Shown: positions 17,589 to 26,811 of the stretch, in pieces
How the letters are laid out: every line of letters begins with the position of its first letter
Numbering within the stretch: position 1 is the stretch's first letter
Source: Actinokineospora enzanensis DSM 44649
Lineage (GTDB): Bacteria; Actinomycetota; Actinomycetes; Mycobacteriales; Pseudonocardiaceae
Reading direction: 5' to 3'
DNA: 64,000 nt
Assembly (NCBI RefSeq): GCF_000374445.1
Contig: NZ_KB894419.1
Location: 88,051 to 152,050 of the forward strand
Notes under the pieces: model-generated
Seen by the model: the letters and a program-made list of their open reading frames with translations, nothing else
What the model was told of the DNA's origin: nothing
Databases searched by the model: none
Translations under genes and position numbers: made by a program

Positions 17589-18243
17589 GTACCGGCGCCT
17601 GCATCTGCTGGTCGAGGGACAGACCGAGGAGACTGTGGTCCGGGATCTCCTGGAACCGCACCTGCGCCAGGCGGGATGGGTCACCACCTGGTCGATCGTC
17701 ATCACCAAGCGACCGGCCGGTGGCCCGGCGTATCGGGGTGGGGTCGCCGGTTGGCGGAAGGTCGAGGGTGACATCCGGCGGTTGCTGGGCGATTCGAGCC
17801 TTACGGTGCTGACTACGGTGATCGACTACTACGGTTTGCCCGCGGCGTGGCCCGGCATGGATTCCAGGCCCAACGGCTCAGCTCACGACCGCGTCGACCA
17901 TGTCGAGGCGGCCATGGCTGCCGTCATCGATGACCGAAGGTTCCTGCCCAACCTGGTACTGCACGAGTTCGAGGCGTGGGTGTTCGCCGCCGCGCGGCAA
18001 CTGGGCGAACTGCGTGAGGATCCCGCTCTCGCGGAGCGCCTGTGCCAGGATTCTGTTGCCGCAGGCGGGCCGGAGCTGGTCAACGAACGTCCTGAGACCG
18101 CACCGTCGAAGCGATTGCTTCGGTACTGCCCCGACTACGCCAAGACGCTCGATGGACCGTTGGTCGTCAGTGAGCTGGGATTGGTGGAGTTGCGGGAATC
18201 GTGTCCTCATGTGCACCGCTGGCTCACCCGGCTGGATGCCTAG
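17581..18243 (+). CDS. DUF4276 (TOPRIM-like) protein of the candidate defence pair
   Basis: A 220-residue protein with DUF4276 features: LLVEGQTEETVVRDLLEPHL carries the TOPRIM glutamate at residue about 10, VIDYYGLPAAWPGMDS has the acidic pair, and LHEFEAWVFAA is the third conserved block. DUF4276 belongs with the TOPRIM/RloB nucleases. With the coupled ATPase it resembles the two-gene ATPase-TOPRIM immune systems (OLD/Gabija/PARIS-like logic), in which the ATPase senses infection and the nuclease acts. The family assignment is fairly sure; the defence role is inference. Confidence 0.82.
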   Translation: MPEYRRLHLLVEGQTEETVVRDLLEPHLRQAGWVTTWSIVITKRPAGGPAYRGGVAGWRKVEGDIRRLLGDSSLTVLTTVIDYYGLPAAWPGMDSRPNGSAHDRVDHVEAAMAAVIDDRRFLPNLVLHEFEAWVFAAARQLGELREDPALAERLCQDSVAAGGPELVNERPETAPSKRLLRYCPDYAKTLDGPLVVSELGLVELRESCPHVHRWLTRLDA

Positions 18244-18261
18244 CTCTGGGACAATGCCAGT

Positions 18262-18537
18262 GTGTGGTGGGTCTTGGTGGAGCGGCTTGGCGAGCATTGG
18301 ACGATTGTCGAGTCGCACAAGACGGATGGGCGGCAGGCGGCGGATGAGTTGGCCAGGCGGCTGGCGCGGGAGTTCAAGCCGCGGATGATGATGCGGGTGC
18401 AGCAGCGGTCGATCTGGCGGGCAGGCGAGGATGGGTACTTCATCCAGGTCGACGGTCTGGTCGGGACCGACTACTTCCGGGTGCTCGTCGCCGAGTTGGT
18501 CGAGCGGCTGGACGGGCGGGGGAACCCGGTCTCTTGA
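18262..18537 (+). CDS. Hypothetical protein, 91 residues
   Basis: Not recognised. The sequence is a mixed alpha/beta small protein beginning WWVLVERLGEHWTIVESHKT, with a helix rich in Arg/Ala (DELARRLAREFKPRMMMRVQ) and a second helix LVAELVERLDG. There are no cysteines, signals or membrane segments. It follows the DUF4276 gene by 18 bases on the same strand; GACAAT six bases before GTG 18262 could be a leaderless promoter, so it need not belong to the defence pair. Confidence 0.55.
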   Translation: MWWVLVERLGEHWTIVESHKTDGRQAADELARRLAREFKPRMMMRVQQRSIWRAGEDGYFIQVDGLVGTDYFRVLVAELVERLDGRGNPVS

Positions 18538-18693
18538 CGCGGTTGTTAACCGTCGTGTGATCTCCGGGTTCGGCTACCGACAGCAAGCATCGCAGGTCAG
18601 CGACGTGACAACGCGTGCAAGGTTGCCGTGACATAACGCACAGATCACGGCGGAGACTTGCTCGTGACCATCGGTGTGGGGTGCCCTAGGGGC

Positions 18694-18879
18694 ATGGGTA
18701 GACACAGCCTTCCTAGCGAGTCGCGCGGCGTCCTGGGCATTCTGGTCGGGCGGCGGCGGCAGCGGGACGACCTGTTCGACCGGAGTTTCCGTCCCTGTGG
18801 CGACTGCGGGGCCGATGTGTACGTGCTGGCCGAGGGCTGTAAGGACTGCGGTTCCAGCCTTGAGCTCAAGGTCGGCTGA
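18694..18879 (+). CDS. Small zinc-ribbon protein
   Basis: A 61-residue protein ending in a two-knuckle zinc ribbon (PCGDCGADVYVLAEGCKDCG) after an arginine-rich segment (GRRRQRDDLFDRSFR). Such ribbons bind one zinc and may contact nucleic acid; no function is known. The start is unsure: ATG 18694, or GTG 18664 which has GGAG eight bases upstream and adds ten residues. Confidence 0.55.
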   Translation: MGRHSLPSESRGVLGILVGRRRQRDDLFDRSFRPCGDCGADVYVLAEGCKDCGSSLELKVG

Positions 18880-18971
18880 CCTGGGGGAGTGGCCCAGCCC
18901 ACTTCCTGGCGCGAACGAACGTTAACCACGGGATACTGGCCGGTAACCACCGCCGTCCCCGAGGAGTTCGC

Positions 18972-20168
18972 ATGGCTCGCCTCGCGCAGACCGCCGGACT
19001 GACCGACATCCAGCGGGAGATCCTGGCCACGGTCAAGGACTTCGTGGACAAGGAGATCATCCCGCACGCGCAGGCCCTCGAACACGCGGACGAGTACCCC
19101 GCCGACATCGTCGCGGGCATGCGGGACATGGGCCTGTTCGGGCTCACCATCCCAGAGGAGTACGGCGGGCTCGGCGAGTCCCTGCTCACCTACGCCCTGG
19201 TCGTCGAGCAGATCGCGCGCGGCTGGATGAGTGTCTCCGGGGTCATCAACACCCACTTCATCGTCGCCCACATGATCCGCCAGCACGGCACCGACGCGCA
19301 GAAGCAGCACTACCTCCCCAAGATGGCCACCGGCGAGATCCGCGGCTCGTTCTCCATGTCCGAACCCGATCTCGGTTCCGACGTCGCCGCCATCAAGACC
19401 CGCGCGCGCCAGGACGGCGACGATTTCACCATCGACGGTGCCAAGATGTGGCTCACCAACGGCGGCAGCTCCAACCTCATCGCGCTGCTCGCCCGTACCG
19501 ACGACGGCGCGCCCAAGCCGTATCAGAACCTGACCGCGTTCCTCATCGACAAGCCCGAGGGGTTCGGCGAGGTCGCGCCCGGCCTCACCATCCCCGGCAA
19601 GATCGAGAAGATGGGGTACAAGGGCGTCGACACGACCGAGGCCGTGTTCACCGGGCACGTCGTCGGCCGGGGCAAGGTGCTGGGCGGGGCGACCGGCCGG
19701 GGCTTCGCGCAGATGATGGACGGTGTCGAGGTCGGCCGGGTCAACGTCGCCGCGCGCGCCTGCGGGATCGCGATCCGCGCGTTCGAGCTCGCAGCCGACT
19801 ACGCGCAGCAGCGCCGGACGTTCGGCAAGCCGATCGTCGAGCACCAGGCGATCGCGTTCAAGCTCGCCGAGATGGCCACCAAGGTCGAGGCCGCGCACCT
19901 GATGATGGTCAACGCCGCCCGGCTCAAGGACTCCGGCGAGCGCAACGATGTCGCCGCGGGCATGGCCAAGCTGCTGGCCAGCGAGTACTGCGCGGAGGTG
20001 ACCCAGGAGGCGTTCCGCATCCACGGCGGCTACGGCTACTCCAAGGAGTACGAGATCGAGCGGCTGATGCGCGAGGCGCCGTTCCTGCTCATCGGCGAGG
20101 GCACCAGCGAGATCCAGAAGACGATCATCTCCCGCGGCCTGCTGCGGGACTACCGCACCCGGGGCTGA
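18972..20168 (+). CDS. Acyl-CoA dehydrogenase
   Basis: A 398-residue FAD enzyme that introduces a 2,3-double bond in acyl-CoA thioesters. FSMSEPDLGSDVAAI is the FAD/substrate signature, YAQQRRTFGKPIVEHQAI is the second motif, and EVTQEAFRIHGGYGYSKEYEIERLMREA contains the area of the catalytic base (in two stretches at residues about 345-375). Length is normal for short/medium-chain enzymes. The start has GAGGAG seven bases upstream. The substrate is unknown; the lyase pair 2.6 kb upstream and a MaoC hydratase at 36 kb suggest active branched-chain or dicarboxylic acyl-CoA metabolism. Confidence 0.92.
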   Translation: MARLAQTAGLTDIQREILATVKDFVDKEIIPHAQALEHADEYPADIVAGMRDMGLFGLTIPEEYGGLGESLLTYALVVEQIARGWMSVSGVINTHFIVAHMIRQHGTDAQKQHYLPKMATGEIRGSFSMSEPDLGSDVAAIKTRARQDGDDFTIDGAKMWLTNGGSSNLIALLARTDDGAPKPYQNLTAFLIDKPEGFGEVAPGLTIPGKIEKMGYKGVDTTEAVFTGHVVGRGKVLGGATGRGFAQMMDGVEVGRVNVAARACGIAIRAFELAADYAQQRRTFGKPIVEHQAIAFKLAEMATKVEAAHLMMVNAARLKDSGERNDVAAGMAKLLASEYCAEVTQEAFRIHGGYGYSKEYEIERLMREAPFLLIGEGTSEIQKTIISRGLLRDYRTRG

Positions 20169-20219
20169 CAGGAACAGTCGGGTTCGCACCGTTCCTCCGG
20201 GGTTGGCAGGATGGTACGC

Positions 20220-20747
20220 ATGACCGGTGCGTTCTCCGGCCCTGGACGAGCGAACCAGGGTCTACCCAAGGTCCCCACCCCGCCGACGGGGTGGCCGATC
20301 GGCTCGTACGCCACCTACCAGGAGGCCCACCGCGCGGTGGAGCACCTCGCGACGAACGAGTTCCCCGTCGAGGAGGTGACCATCGTCGGCGTGGACCTCA
20401 TGCTGGTCGAGCGTGTCATCGGGCGGCTGAGCTGGCCGAAGGTGCTGGGCACCGGCGCGCTGTCCGGTGCCTGGTTCGGCCTGTTCGTTGGGCTGCTGCT
20501 CGGGCTGTTCAACCAGCAGCAGGCCTCGTTCGGCCCGATCCTGGTCGGGCTCGGCATCGGTGTGGTGTTCGGGCTGGTGTTCGCCGCCGTCGGCTACGCC
20601 AGCACGCGCGGCCGCGGCCGGGAGATCGCGTCGGCGACCCAGCTGGTGGCGGGCCGGTACGACGTGCTGGCCCAGCCGCGCAACGCCGAGCGGGCCCGTG
20701 ACCTGCTGGCCAAGCTGGCCCTGCGGCCGAACAGCGGTATCGAATAA
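20220..20747 (+). CDS. General stress protein 17M-like membrane protein
   Basis: A protein of about 175 residues. The N-terminal domain (YATYQEAHRAVEHLATNEFP, VEEVTIVGVDL) is the general-stress-17M/GSP fold, then two membrane helices (LSGAWFGLFVGLLLGLF and GPILVGLGIGVVFGLVFAAV) and a C-terminal YDVLAQPRNAERARDLLAKL. Mycobacterial Rv1234, also directly upstream of lpqY, has this arrangement. ATG 20220 is preferred because AGG lies nine bases upstream; ATG 20211 is in frame. Confidence 0.8.
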   Translation: MTGAFSGPGRANQGLPKVPTPPTGWPIGSYATYQEAHRAVEHLATNEFPVEEVTIVGVDLMLVERVIGRLSWPKVLGTGALSGAWFGLFVGLLLGLFNQQQASFGPILVGLGIGVVFGLVFAAVGYASTRGRGREIASATQLVAGRYDVLAQPRNAERARDLLAKLALRPNSGIE

Positions 20748-20811
20748 CCCCTACGCCCGCCCCTACCGGAATTGCGGCACCTGATCATCGGGAATAGTTT
20801 CAGGGAACCCC

Positions 20812-20837
20812 CACGTGGGTAACGAGGTACCCACGTG
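20812..20837. promoter_or_regulatory. Inverted repeat 80 bases upstream of lpqY
   Basis: CACGTGGGTA (20812-20821) pairs exactly with TACCCACGTG (20828-20837) around six bases. It is either the terminator of the preceding gene, 65 bases after its stop, or an operator controlling the trehalose import operon. Confidence 0.5.
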
Positions 20838-20917
20838 TCGGTGCACGCCGAGGTGCTTGGGGTCGCTTGTGGGCGAATAGCCGCCACCCGGCGTGACCGT
20901 CGGAAGGAGGCTGGGCG

Positions 20918-22195
20918 ATGAGGTTTGCTCATCGGGTTCCGGGCCGCCGAGGACGACGCCTCCGAGTGGCGCTGTGCGCCGCGCTGGTCGCGTCCCCGCT
21001 GGTGGCGGCCTGTGGTTCGGACGATGGCGGGATCACCGTCAACGTCTACTACTCCATCGAGGAGAACTTCGACAAGGTCATCGCGAACTGCGCGGACGCC
21101 GCGCACGGTCGGTACAAGGTGGCGTTCACCGCGCTGCCCCGAGACGCGGACGACCAGCGCGAGCAGATGGTGCGCAGGCTGGCCGCGGGCGACAGCGACA
21201 TGGACATCCTCGGGCTGGACGTGACCTGGGTGGCCGAGTTCGCGCAGGCAGGCTGGATCGCCGAGTGGACGGGCCAGGACAAGGCGGATATCGAACAGGG
21301 CACGCTGGCGGGTCCGCTCACCACCGCGCGGTGGCAGGGCAAGTTGTTCGCGGCGCCGAAGAACACCAACGTCCAGTTGCTCTGGTACCGCAGCGACGTT
21401 GTACCGACGCCTCCGAAGACGTGGTCGGAGATGTTGGACATGGCCGCTCGGCTCAAGGCCGAGCACAAGCCGGCGACCGTACTGATGACCGGCGCCCAGT
21501 ACGAGGGCCTGGTCGTGCAGTTCAGCACGCTGACCGCGGGCGCGGGCGGCAAGATCCTGTCCGACGACGGCAGCAAGGCGGTCGTGGACGACGGCGCGGT
21601 ACGCGCGTTGCAGGCGCTGCGGGACGTGGCGACGTCACCCGCGGTGAGCCCGTCGTTGTCCAACGCCAAGGAGGACAACATCCGCCAGGAGTTCGAGAAG
21701 GGCAACGCCGCCTTCGAGCTGAACTGGCCGTTCGTGTACGCCTCGATGGGCAAGTCCAACCCGGAGCTGGCGAAGGTGTTCAAGTGGGCGCCCTACCCCG
21801 CGCTGGACGCGAACAAGACCGGCACCTCGACCATCGGCGGTTATGACCTCGCGGTGAGCACGTACTCGCAGCACAAGCCGGAGGCGTTCGAGGTCGCGAA
21901 GTGCTTGCGCAGTGCGGAGAACCAGAAGTACTCCGCGATCAACTCGGGAGTTCCCCCGACCATCGAGTCGGTGTACCACGACCCGGAGATGGCCGAGCCG
22001 TACCCGATGCGGGACGCCATCCTGACCGAGCTGAAGAGCGCGGCGGTCCGGCCGGTGACCCCGGTCTACCAGAACGTGTCCACATTGGTCTCCGCGATCC
22101 TCTCGCCGCCGTCCGGCATCGACCCGCCGAAGACAGCCGAACGGCTGCGCACGGAGCTGCAGGACGCCCTCGACTCGAAGGGAGTTCTGCCGTGA
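20918..22195 (+). CDS. lpqY: Trehalose-binding lipoprotein LpqY
   Basis: A 425-residue extracellular solute-binding protein (family 1). The signal has arginines, then VALCAALVASPLVAAC with the lipobox cysteine at residue about 31, so it is lipid-anchored. The mature part has the usual binding-protein features (LAAGDSDMDILGLDVTWVAE, ELNWPFVYASMG). In mycobacteria LpqY with SugABC recovers trehalose released from cell-wall lipids. It starts the operon; AGGAGG lies about ten bases before ATG 20918, and its stop overlaps sugA as GTGA. Confidence 0.9.
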   Translation: MRFAHRVPGRRGRRLRVALCAALVASPLVAACGSDDGGITVNVYYSIEENFDKVIANCADAAHGRYKVAFTALPRDADDQREQMVRRLAAGDSDMDILGLDVTWVAEFAQAGWIAEWTGQDKADIEQGTLAGPLTTARWQGKLFAAPKNTNVQLLWYRSDVVPTPPKTWSEMLDMAARLKAEHKPATVLMTGAQYEGLVVQFSTLTAGAGGKILSDDGSKAVVDDGAVRALQALRDVATSPAVSPSLSNAKEDNIRQEFEKGNAAFELNWPFVYASMGKSNPELAKVFKWAPYPALDANKTGTSTIGGYDLAVSTYSQHKPEAFEVAKCLRSAENQKYSAINSGVPPTIESVYHDPEMAEPYPMRDAILTELKSAAVRPVTPVYQNVSTLVSAILSPPSGIDPPKTAERLRTELQDALDSKGVLP

Positions 22196-23118
22196 GCGAA
22201 GCAGTCGACACACCCCGCGCGGCCGTGAAAGGGGCGAGTGACGGCAAGAAAGCCGAGCGCCGCCTGGCGTTCTGGCTGTGCGCGCCTGCCGCGCTGGTGA
22301 TGCTGGCCGTCACCGGGTACCCGATCATCTACTCGATCTGGCTGTCCCTGCAGCGCTACGACCTCCGCTTCCCCAGCCAGCACGAGTTCGTCGGCCTGGA
22401 CAACTACATCACCGTGCTGACCAACTCCTACTGGTGGACCGCGTTCGGCGTGACCGCGTTCATCACCATCGTGTCGGTGGTCATCGAGCTGGTACTGGGC
22501 ATGGCGCTCGCGCTGATCATGCACCGCACGCTGGTGGCGCGCGGTCTGATCAGGACGGTCGCGCTCATCCCGTACGGCATCGTCACAGTGGTGGCCGCGT
22601 TCTCCTGGCGCTACGCCTGGGACGCCAACACCGGCTACCTGTCCCAGCTGTTCGACCCGGACGGCGCCCCGCTGACCCAGCGGGCGTCCGCGCTGACGAT
22701 CATCATCGCGGCCGAGGTGTGGAAGACCGTGCCGTTCATGGCCCTGCTGCTGATGGCCGGGCTGGCGCTGGTGCCGGAGGACCTGCTCAAGGCCGCGTCC
22801 ATGGACGGCGCGACGGCCTGGCAGCGGTTCACCAAGGTGATGCTGCCGGTGATGAAACCGGCCATCCTGGTGGCCCTGCTGTTCCGCACGCTGGACGCGT
22901 TCCGGGTGTTCGACAACATCTTCGTGCTCACCAGCGGCGCGCAGGAGACCGGCTCGGTGTCCATGCAGACCTACAACAACCTGATCAAGGGCCTGAACCT
23001 GGGCATCGGATCGACCATGTCCGTGCTGATCTTCCTCGCGGTGGCGCTGATCGCGTTCATCTTCGTCAAGGTATTCGGTGCGGCCGCGCCGGGTAACTCC
23101 GACAACGGGAGGCGATGA
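22192..23118 (+). CDS. sugA: Trehalose ABC transporter permease SugA
   Basis: A 308-residue permease with six membrane helices (first: [20 protein letters not shown]). The EAA loop that docks onto the ATPase is visible as [18 protein letters not shown]. The MalF-like position in the operon and the coupling overlaps on both sides (GTGA with lpqY, four bases with sugB) fit mycobacterial SugA. It pairs with SugB to form the channel. Confidence 0.9.
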   Translation: MSEAVDTPRAAVKGASDGKKAERRLAFWLCAPAALVMLAVTGYPIIYSIWLSLQRYDLRFPSQHEFVGLDNYITVLTNSYWWTAFGVTAFITIVSVVIELVLGMALALIMHRTLVARGLIRTVALIPYGIVTVVAAFSWRYAWDANTGYLSQLFDPDGAPLTQRASALTIIIAAEVWKTVPFMALLLMAGLALVPEDLLKAASMDGATAWQRFTKVMLPVMKPAILVALLFRTLDAFRVFDNIFVLTSGAQETGSVSMQTYNNLIKGLNLGIGSTMSVLIFLAVALIAFIFVKVFGAAAPGNSDNGRR

Positions 23119-23963
23119 TGGCCGTCATCGGCACCAAGGCGCCGGGCGGCCTGAAGGCCCGCTGGACGCTCATCGACATCATCGTGGTGGTCTACGCGCT
23201 CGTACCGGTGCTGTGGATCCTGTCGCTGTCGTTCAAGACCAAGGACACGCTCGCCGACCGGAACTTCTTCCCGCGCGAGTGGACCTGGCAGAACTACATC
23301 GACATCTTCAACACCAGCGAGTTCCTGCGCGCGCTGCTGAACTCCATCGGCATCGCGGTGATCGCCACCGTCATCGCGGTCGTGCTGGGCACCATGGCGG
23401 CCTACGCCATCGCCCGGCTGGACTTCCCCGGCAAGCGCCTGCTGGTGGGCGTGTCGCTGCTGATCGCGATGTTCCCGCAGGTGTCGCTGGTGACGCCGCT
23501 GTTCGAGATGGAGCGGTCGCTTGGCCTGTTCGACACCTGGCCCGGCCTGATCCTGCCGTACATCACGTTCGCGCTGCCGCTGGCCATCTACACGCTGTCG
23601 GCATTCTTCCGGGAGATCCCGTGGGAGCTGGAGAAGGCGGCGAAGATGGACGGCGCGACGCCCGCGCAGGCGTTCCGCCGGGTCATCGCGCCGCTGGCCG
23701 CGCCGGGCGTGTTCACCACGGCCATCCTGGTGTTCATCTTCTGCTGGAACGACTTCCTGTTCGCCATCTCGCTGACCTCCACGACCGCGTCCCGGACCGT
23801 GCCAGCCGCGCTGTCGTTCTTCCAGGGCTCCTCGCGGTTCGAGGACCCGACCGGGACCGTGTCCGCCGCCGCCGTGGTGATCACGATCCCGATCATCCTG
23901 TTCGTGTTGTTCTTCCAGCGTCGCATCGTCGCGGGGCTGACCTCGGGTGCGGTGAAGGGCTGA
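23115..23963 (+). CDS. sugB: Trehalose ABC transporter permease SugB
   Basis: A 282-residue MalG-like permease with six helices; the EAA loop is [20 protein letters not shown]. The first helix is [21 protein letters not shown] 23115 overlaps the sugA stop; GGGAGG lies just upstream. The sugC gene follows after three bases. Confidence 0.9.
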   Translation: MMAVIGTKAPGGLKARWTLIDIIVVVYALVPVLWILSLSFKTKDTLADRNFFPREWTWQNYIDIFNTSEFLRALLNSIGIAVIATVIAVVLGTMAAYAIARLDFPGKRLLVGVSLLIAMFPQVSLVTPLFEMERSLGLFDTWPGLILPYITFALPLAIYTLSAFFREIPWELEKAAKMDGATPAQAFRRVIAPLAAPGVFTTAILVFIFCWNDFLFAISLTSTTASRTVPAALSFFQGSSRFEDPTGTVSAAAVVITIPIILFVLFFQRRIVAGLTSGAVKG

Positions 23964-23966
23964 GCC

Positions 23967-25148
23967 ATGGCTGAGATCGTGTTGGACAAGGTCACCAAGC
24001 GGTACCCGGACGGCGCGCTCGCGGTGTCCGAGGTGGACATCCGGATCGCGGACGGCGAGTTCGTCATCCTGGTCGGCCCCTCCGGCTGCGGGAAGTCCAC
24101 GACGCTGAACATGATCGCCGGGCTGGAGGACATCACCGAGGGCGAGCTGCGCATCGACGGGGAGCGAGTCAACGAGCGCGCCCCCAAGGACCGCGACATC
24201 GCCATGGTCTTCCAGTCGTACGCCCTCTACCCGCACATGAGCGTCCGCGAGAACATGGCCTTCCCGCTGCGGCTGGCCAAGGTGGACAAGGAGACGGTCC
24301 GGCAGAAGGTGGAGGAGGCCGCGCGCATCCTCGACCTGACCCAGCACCTGGACCGCAAACCCGGCAACCTGTCCGGCGGCCAGCGTCAGCGGGTGGCGAT
24401 GGGCCGCGCGATCGTGCGCGACCCCAAGGCGTTCCTGATGGACGAGCCACTGTCCAATTTGGATGCCAAGCTGCGCGTGCAGATGCGGACCTCCGTGGCC
24501 AAGCTGCAGAAACGACTCGGCACGACCACCGTCTACGTCACCCACGACCAGACCGAGGCGATGACACTCGGCGACCGCGTAGTGGTCATGCGGGGCGGAC
24601 TGGTGCAGCAGATCGGCTCGCCGCAGTCCCTCTACGAGCAGCCTGCGAACCTGTTCGTGGCGGGGTTCATCGGCTCTCCGTCGATGAACTTCCTGCCCGC
24701 CACCCTCGCGGACGGCCACCTGCACACGCCATTGGGCGACTTCCCCCTCACGGACCGCGTCCGTCGACTCGCGGAGACCGCCAACGCCCCGCGCGAGCTG
24801 ATCATGGGTCTGCGCCCGGAGCACTTCGAGGACGCGGGACTGCTGGACGACGCGGAGAAGGCCAGGGGCGGGACGTTCACGGCGTCGGTGGACGTCCTGG
24901 AGTCCATGGGGTCGGACAAGTACGCGTACTTCACGGTCGAGGGCGAGACGGCCACCTCGGCGGAGCTGGAGGAGCTGGCGGCCGAGTCCGGTTCGACGGA
25001 GATGACGGACAACGGCTCGCAGGTCGTCACCCGACTGTCCGCCGCGTCGGGTGCCCGGATCGGCTCCGACCTCACGGTGTGGTTCGATCCGGACAAGATC
25101 CATCTGTTCGACCCGCAGGACGGGCGCACGCTGACATACAGCTCGTAG
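23967..25148 (+). CDS. sugC: Trehalose ABC transporter ATPase SugC
   Basis: A 393-residue MalK-type ATPase: Walker A GPSGCGKST (residues about 36-44), Q-loop AMVFQSYALYPHMSV, signature LSGGQRQRVAMGRAIV, Walker B AFLMDEPLSNLDAKLR, switch histidine VTHDQTEAM. The C-terminal about 130 residues form the OB-fold regulatory domain. It powers the LpqY-SugAB importer. It is the last gene of the operon; in mycobacteria corA comes next, but here about 9.5 kb of other genes intervene. Confidence 0.92.
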   Translation: MAEIVLDKVTKRYPDGALAVSEVDIRIADGEFVILVGPSGCGKSTTLNMIAGLEDITEGELRIDGERVNERAPKDRDIAMVFQSYALYPHMSVRENMAFPLRLAKVDKETVRQKVEEAARILDLTQHLDRKPGNLSGGQRQRVAMGRAIVRDPKAFLMDEPLSNLDAKLRVQMRTSVAKLQKRLGTTTVYVTHDQTEAMTLGDRVVVMRGGLVQQIGSPQSLYEQPANLFVAGFIGSPSMNFLPATLADGHLHTPLGDFPLTDRVRRLAETANAPRELIMGLRPEHFEDAGLLDDAEKARGGTFTASVDVLESMGSDKYAYFTVEGETATSAELEELAAESGSTEMTDNGSQVVTRLSAASGARIGSDLTVWFDPDKIHLFDPQDGRTLTYSS

Positions 25149-25261
25149 CGGGTCTGTCAATGGGCTGTGGATAACTTTCTGCGGGAGTTGCCCCTCCTCT
25201 GTCACCTTGTTCCCGCGCGGCGCTCCACCGGGGAGCGCCGCCGGGAGCAAGGAGTTCCGCC

Positions 25262-25645
25262 ATGCGAAAGAAGACCTTCCTCGCCCTGCTGCTCGCCTTG
25301 GCGTCGGCGCTCGGCCTGTCATCCACTCCGGCCTCGGCTGGTACCGGCCTGGATTCGGCTGGAGCAGGCCTGTGCGAGCAGGGGGAGCTGTGCCTGTGGG
25401 AGGCCGATGGCTTCCGGGGCTCCGTCGACCGCCTGACCCTCGCGGATACCGTGCCGGGGGAGTGCGTTGTCCTAGCCGGTGATACGCGGTCGTTCGCGAA
25501 CCTGATGAGCCGGGATGTGACGGTCTACCAGTCGGAAGAGTGTTCGACCGAGGGCGACTTCACGACATATCCGGGTAGTGGGACGTGGGTGCCGAGGGCG
25601 CCGTTTCTGGTGAGGGCGGTGCAGCTCTGGCCCATCACTGAGTGA
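25262..25645 (+). CDS. Secreted peptidase inhibitor family I36-like protein
   Basis: A 127-residue exported protein. The signal peptide is RKKTFLALLLALASALGLSS with cleavage likely after ASA (residue about 26). The mature domain has the beta/gamma-crystallin-like I36 pattern (LCLWEADGFRGSVDRL, FANLMSRDVTVYQSEEC) with four cysteines that can form two disulfides. I36 members from Streptomyces inhibit metalloproteases; similar folds have other roles. AAGGAG is eight bases before the ATG. It is monocistronic. Confidence 0.75.
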   Translation: MRKKTFLALLLALASALGLSSTPASAGTGLDSAGAGLCEQGELCLWEADGFRGSVDRLTLADTVPGECVVLAGDTRSFANLMSRDVTVYQSEECSTEGDFTTYPGSGTWVPRAPFLVRAVQLWPITE

Positions 25646-25744
25646 TCTCTCCCCGTCCCCATCGGCCCTCGCGGCACCATCGCACCTTGACAACTCCATA
25701 GTGGTCGGCTGGCGGATTCGCCAAGCAAGGAAGCCCAGCCCGGG

Positions 25745-26010
25745 TCAGGGCCGGAGCCAGCGGTCGAACCAGGCACGGGTCCGGCGCAGGAGGTCGAGCT
25801 GGTGCCTGCGTTCCCGGATCGAGTGCCCCTCTCTCGGATAGATCAGGCGGCCATGAACCAGCCGTGGCCCCCGCCTGCGATGCCGAGCCGATCGGGGTCG
25901 GCGATGCCCTCGGTGACGAGCAGGTCGATGCCGGTCAGGATGTCGGTCCACTCCGCTTGACCAACCCTGCCCGCGACGCGGGCGGCGAAGTCGTGGCCGG
26001 TGTCGGATCG
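25745..26010 (-). pseudogene. Remnant of an S9 (prolyl oligopeptidase) family peptidase gene
   Basis: Only the catalytic end survives. Reading the minus strand from 26010, one frame gives AARVAGRVGQAEWTDILTGI and GIADPDRLGIAGGGHGWFMA, the segment that normally carries the nucleophile motif GxSxGG, here with glycine in place of serine, then a stop. After a shift the other frame gives YPREGHSIRERRHQL and FDRWLRP, the catalytic histidine end of the same family. About 60-70 codons between the two blocks are missing. It abuts the EspG gene stop, so a rearrangement probably put the type VII genes here. Confidence 0.7.
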
Positions 26011-26811
26011 CTAGCGGATCCGTGCGGCCAGTCCGCGTAGTTCCGCGTATAGCTCGTCGAGGCCGAGTGGGTTCACGCTCATCCACCCGTCGTCGATGAC
26101 GGCCAGGCGGTAGCGGCCGCGGTCGGTGTCGAGCCAGCGGAGTTCCTCGCTCGCTCGGTGCCACTGGTCCTCGCTGTCGTCCCGGCGGGCGACGCCGCAC
26201 TGGCCGTTTCCGAGTACCGGTTGCAGGTGCGAGACCATCCGCCGCACGGCTCGATCGTCGATGCCGTGCGACCGCACCAGATCCTCGACCTCGGCCGCGC
26301 TCATCGGTGCCGGGTGGCGGGCCAGCATCACCTGGAACGCCTCCTCCAACGGCCGCAGCGGCACGCTGAACGGGGCGGTTAGGGGCATCTCGGCGGGTGG
26401 GATCAGGTGGGCGAGGCAGCCGATGGCGTCGTCCAGGGTCGCCGCCCACATGCGCACCATGCGGTGCTGGTCGGTGGTGTCCTGGCTGACCAGCAGGGCC
26501 TCGTCCGCGCTGGTCAGCACGGCCACCCGGGTCGTGCCGGAGTCCTTGTTGAGCACCAGGTCCAGCACCCCGGTGCCGGACCGCAGCAGGTAGACGAACT
26601 CCTCGGCGACGTCCAGCGGGCCGTTCTCGTCCGCAAGACCGCGCTCCATCAGCTCCTGCGAGGCGGCCTGGTACAGCACGCCGCGCTCGACGTCGGAGGT
26701 GGCGGGCACACCGACCTCGATCGGGAACGGGGCCTGCACCTCCGCGAACGTGCAGAGCAGGTCCACCTCGATCGGGTGCAGCACGACGCCGGGGATCGTC
26801 GGGTTCGCCAT
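26011..26811 (-). CDS. EspG-like type VII secretion chaperone, second module
   Basis: A 266-residue cytosolic protein of the EspG family, which binds PPE-type substrates and keeps them soluble until export. It starts with LHPIEVDLLCTFAEVQAPFP and ends with RLAVIDDGWMSVNPLGLDEL. These blocks and HLQPVLGNGQ are shared with the EspG copy at 28871-29710. Its ATG overlaps the stop of the EspC-like gene (TGATG), so it is coupled to it. No signal or membrane segment. Confidence 0.82.
   Translation of the reverse strand: MANPTIPGVVLHPIEVDLLCTFAEVQAPFPIEVGVPATSDVERGVLYQAASQELMERGLADENGPLDVAEEFVYLLRSGTGVLDLVLNKDSGTTRVAVLTSADEALLVSQDTTDQHRMVRMWAATLDDAIGCLAHLIPPAEMPLTAPFSVPLRPLEEAFQVMLARHPAPMSAAEVEDLVRSHGIDDRAVRRMVSHLQPVLGNGQCGVARRDDSEDQWHRASEELRWLDTDRGRYRLAVIDDGWMSVNPLGLDELYAELRGLAARIR

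Noticed and set aside
22971..25322. A minus-strand frame of 783 codons across the sugB-sugC region
   Set aside because: It is antisense to well-recognised transporter genes and has the Arg/His-rich look of a shadow frame.
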